Shown piece by piece: positions 3,486 through 5,494 of a stretch of 5,494 nucleotides of DNA. The stretch covers positions 1-5,494 of the forward strand of contig JASHYS010000351.1 in assembly GCA_030042915.1 (NCBI GenBank). The letters run 5' to 3'. The translations under genes and the position numbers were made by a program. Numbering within the stretch: the stretch's first letter is position 1; every line of letters starts with the position of its first letter. A model generated the notes under the pieces. That model saw only the letters and a list, made by a program, of their open reading frames with translations. It did no database searches and had not been told where the DNA came from. The stretch comes from Acidobacteriaceae bacterium. Lineage in GTDB: Bacteria > Acidobacteriota > Terriglobia > Terriglobales > Acidobacteriaceae.

Positions 3486-4523
3486 CTACTGGACGTTAAG
3501 TCTTAACTCGCACGCATTGATACTGGCGTTCCAATGACGAGGGCTTGCGCACGCGCAGGTAACGCAACTTCCGTTGCCAAACCATCCATCCGGTGGCTTT
3601 GGCCCGCGTTCAGAAGCAGCGGGACACTTGAGCTCGACCTTGCCCGGCGCCGCGCAGCCTTTTACAACAGCATTGACTTTCAGCCAATCGGCGTTCGTCA
3701 AGCAAACCTGCTCGTCTGCGCCGGGAAGTTTGCCGGCGGTTTGTCCGGGCAGACACTTGTCCCCGGTGGCCTCGAAGAGTACGCCATTGTTATCGGAACC
3801 CAGCGAGAAGACAGCGTCGGGCAGCGTGAGCTGGCTTCTAGCGACGGCAAGAAGCACGTTGACCTTGATGACGGATGGGTTGAGCGGGCCGGAGAAGTCG
3901 AAAGGGCGGCCGACGAGCCGGTTGAGCACCGGGGTGATGGAGCCCAGGACGTTGCCCATGCCGATGATGGCCTGGGCCTGCGTGTTGTTGCCGCTGAGGG
4001 AGATGTGGGTGATGTCGGCGGTAGCTGAATTGACGTGGAGCTCGGAGCCGTTGTAGCTGAGGACCGCGGTGGCGTTGACATCGACATCGGCCGTGAAGTT
4101 GGGGTCGCCCGTGTTGATGACGTTGCAGGGACCCTGCACAGAAGTCGTGAAATTGAGGCGGTTGTTGCTGGTGCGCAATGTGATGGTTGCGGTGTTGTTG
4201 CGGCTATCGACAGAGATCTTCGGATTCTGGTCGAAGCTACAGGTGTTGCCGGTGTTGTAAAGGTTGCGAATGCAGTTGCCCGCGCCGGAGATGCCGGGGC
4301 CGAGATTGTTCCAGATGGCCTGACACATAGCGCCGTTGCTGGCTGATATCGATCGCCAGGCGGAGAGGACCTCGGAGTTCAAGTCGACGTGGGTATCGAC
4401 GGAGGAGATCCAGGGTGGGTTTTGCGCAGTCCATTTGGCTGTGAGGAGCAAATCCTGTGCGCCGGCTGTCGCGGCGAAGAGAAGACATGCGAGCGCGGAA
4501 CCCAGCTTCAGAAGAATCTTCAT
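3486..4523 (-). CDS. Secreted Cys-rich protein of unknown family
   Basis: A 345-residue protein. The ATG at 4523 follows AGGAGG by 4 nt. Residues 1-22 form a signal peptide (two Lys, hydrophobic core, AGA before Gln-Asp). Cys13 lies within the hydrophobic core, so a lipoprotein site is unlikely. The mature part has 12 cysteines: 67, 84, 95, 133, 257, 274, 290, 300, 320, 323, 325 and 338. The last group includes a C-x2-C-x-C motif in 'GSCVTCACAS'. An even number in an exported protein suggests up to six disulfides. Residues ~105-250 show alternating polar/hydrophobic stretches ('TATITLRTSNNRLNF', 'VDVNATAVLSY', 'LPDAVFSLGSDNNGVLFE'), as in a beta-rich fold, and are Asn-rich. I recognise no catalytic motif or family. 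TATACT (4579-4584, minus) is a possible -10 without a clear -35. It ends facing the radical SAM gene. Confidence 0.85.
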   Translation of the reverse strand: MKILLKLGSALACLLFAATAGAQDLLLTAKWTAQNPPWISSVDTHVDLNSEVLSAWRSISASNGAMCQAIWNNLGPGISGAGNCIRNLYNTGNTCSFDQNPKISVDSRNNTATITLRTSNNRLNFTTSVQGPCNVINTGDPNFTADVDVNATAVLSYNGSELHVNSATADITHISLSGNNTQAQAIIGMGNVLGSITPVLNRLVGRPFDFSGPLNPSVIKVNVLLAVARSQLTLPDAVFSLGSDNNGVLFEATGDKCLPGQTAGKLPGADEQVCLTNADWLKVNAVVKGCAAPGKVELKCPAASERGPKPPDGWFGNGSCVTCACASPRHWNASINACELRLNVQ

Positions 4524-4664
4524 GGAACCTCCTGGTGCGACTGCGGGGACGCGGCTTTGTCGGTCGCAGAACGGGCACAGTATACGCCAGGATTCGGAGG
4601 GTTGCCGAAGATATCACGTGCAGGGCGATCACGGACGGCCGGTGACCAGGCGCTCGCGGCCGCG

Positions 4665-5150
4665 TCAGGCAGTCGCGGCAAAGCGGCGTGCGGCGAAGGC
4701 GATGGGCGGGCCGACGCAGACCATGTGAATGGCGATGCCGATCAGAGTGATTTCGAGCGAGAAGCGGTGGTGGGCGTAGCGTGAGAGCGGCAGGACGACG
4801 AGTTGCATGAACCAGTAAACGGCGACGCCGTAGAGCGGTCCGGCGATGGCGGGGCGGCGGACGAGGAAGACGAAGAAGCGGCCGGCAAAGACGTAGACTG
4901 CGGCCGCGCCGGTGGAGATGACGAATTCCAGGAGGAAACCGAGAAGGGCGACGGGGAGGCCGCCGGAGAAAGCGCTGCGGCCGAGGAGGCCGGAGGCGAT
5001 TCCCTGGAGGAGCGGCATGGGGCGCAGGCCCATGGCGCCATAAATGATGAACGCCGCGGTGATGTCGAGCGCGCCGCAGAGCAGCCCGCCCCACAGGATG
5101 GCACGAAGCGGACTGGGGGCCGGGCGAGCCGATGCTCCAATGGCGCCCAC
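4665..5150 (-). CDS. Conserved four-helix inner-membrane protein, function unknown
   Basis: A 161-residue protein starting at GTG 5150, three bases after the stop of the DsbA-like gene. No in-frame ATG precedes the first helix, so GTG is the likely start, although no good ribosome site is visible; translational coupling would explain that. Four hydrophobic segments lie at about 16-40, 63-96 (long, possibly bent), 101-121 and 133-153. Conserved-looking polar points are Asp29 in the first helix ('CGALDITAAF'), 'LLQGIASGLLGR' between helices 1 and 2, Tyr107 in 'GPLYGVAVYWFMQ', and His142 in 'IAIHMVCVGPP'. I recall similar four-helix hypothetical proteins in soil bacteria but cannot name a family or substrate. 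A 141-nt gap separates it from the secreted-protein gene downstream. Confidence 0.8.
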   Translation of the reverse strand: MGAIGASARPAPSPLRAILWGGLLCGALDITAAFIIYGAMGLRPMPLLQGIASGLLGRSAFSGGLPVALLGFLLEFVISTGAAAVYVFAGRFFVFLVRRPAIAGPLYGVAVYWFMQLVVLPLSRYAHHRFSLEITLIGIAIHMVCVGPPIAFAARRFAATA

Positions 5151-5153
5151 GCG

Positions 5154-5494
5154 CTAGCGCCCGGCGGCCGCAGCCTGGGCCGCATCGATGGTGGAATACA
5201 GGTCGCGGTCGGGATCGATGATCTGCTTGTACGTGTTGCCGTGCGGGCCGGAACTAACGACGTGGTGGGCGTGGAGTCGACGCCGGTGCGCTTGCCGAGC
5301 TCGGTGTCGGCGGTGACCGCGGCGTCGAGCTTGCCCTGGGGATCGACGGAGAAAGGCATGGCGATGCCATGATCCTGCGCGAACTTTTGCGCGAACTGGT
5401 TGAGGACTCCCTGGTTGTAGATGTCGGGCTGGTTGGCGAAGACGGCGTCGCGGAAGTCGTCGCCGAGAGCTTTGCTGTGCTGGTCAAACCAGCG
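5154..5494 (-). pseudogene. DsbA-like thioredoxin-fold protein, 3' part, frameshifted
   Basis: Reading from the window edge, the frame gives 'RWFDQHSKALGDDFRDAVF', 'GVLNQFAQKFAQDHGIAMPF', 'DPQGKLDAAVTADTELGKR' and 'TGVDSTPTT'. This is the helical insert and cis-proline loop ('STPT') of DSBA-type thioredoxin proteins (Thioredoxin_4-like). Near 5258-5263 the frame becomes implausible, while the neighbouring frame continues as 'VVSSGPHGNTYKQIIDP' and 'RDLYSTIDAAQAAAAGR' to a TAG at 5156-5154. That is exactly the expected last strand and helix. One base is missing relative to an intact gene. The CxxC active site would lie outside the window. The gene is either a recent pseudogene or intact with a sequencing or assembly error. 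It is probably co-transcribed with the membrane protein that follows 3 nt later. Confidence 0.75.

Noticed and set aside
3486..4523. Lipoprotein reading of the secreted protein through Cys13
   Set aside because: The cysteine is in the middle of the hydrophobic core with an AGA cleavage site further on, and the preceding residues do not make a lipobox.
4237..5094. 285-codon minus-strand frame overlapping the membrane protein and the secreted protein start
   Set aside because: Arg/Pro/His-rich, no domain, and it overlaps two better supported genes in another frame.
4742..5359. 205-codon minus-strand frame from an internal Met of the DsbA-like gene
   Set aside because: Its first ~35 codons are true DsbA-like sequence. 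After the frameshift near 5260 it becomes Ser/Arg/Pro-rich nonsense running through the membrane gene.

Overview
The window reads as a GC-rich, non-phage chromosomal segment, most likely from an Acidobacteriota genome (Koribacter/Acidobacteriia-like or a related metagenome bin). That placement rests on family memory, not on a search. The 120-residue CCCH protein and the SPASM-like radical SAM protein look like families I associate with acidobacteria. The gaps also carry GC-rich hairpins and degenerate GGGACTGA / GGGATTAGGGAAC tracts of a kind I associate with that phylum. No rRNA, tRNA, CRISPR array or transposase is visible.

Layout. Positions 1-230 (minus) hold the 5' end of an exported DinB-like protein. 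Positions 370-732 (minus) encode a small cysteine/histidine-motif protein. Positions 733-1258 have no gene but hold two strong hairpins and an 8-bp tandem repeat. A promoter with an overlapping palindrome then drives a type II toxin-antitoxin pair, brnT-brnA (1299-1890, plus). A radical SAM protein with a six-cysteine C-terminal region follows (2014-3039, plus). The convergent gap 3040-3485 is packed with structure. It has a 189-bp imperfect palindrome whose left end forms the last codons and stop of the radical SAM gene, a bidirectional terminator, degenerate direct repeats and a 33-bp mini-hairpin with the same ends as the large palindrome. On the minus strand, reading leftward from the window end, come the 3' part of a frameshifted DsbA-like thioredoxin-fold gene, a four-helix membrane protein starting 3 nt after it, and a secreted protein with 12 cysteines in its mature part.

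How the parts relate. BrnT/BrnA is a self-contained toxin-antitoxin operon, and its promoter palindrome is a natural candidate operator. The DsbA-like and membrane genes look co-transcribed. The Cys-rich exported protein further downstream on the same strand could be a client of such an oxidoreductase, but that is inference. The radical SAM protein has no visible precursor peptide or partner, so its substrate is unknown.

The most unusual items are the 3022-3210 palindromic element fused to a coding end, its deleted-looking relative at 3315-3347, and the frameshift just after the cis-proline loop of the DsbA-like gene. I see no clear new defence or mobile system.
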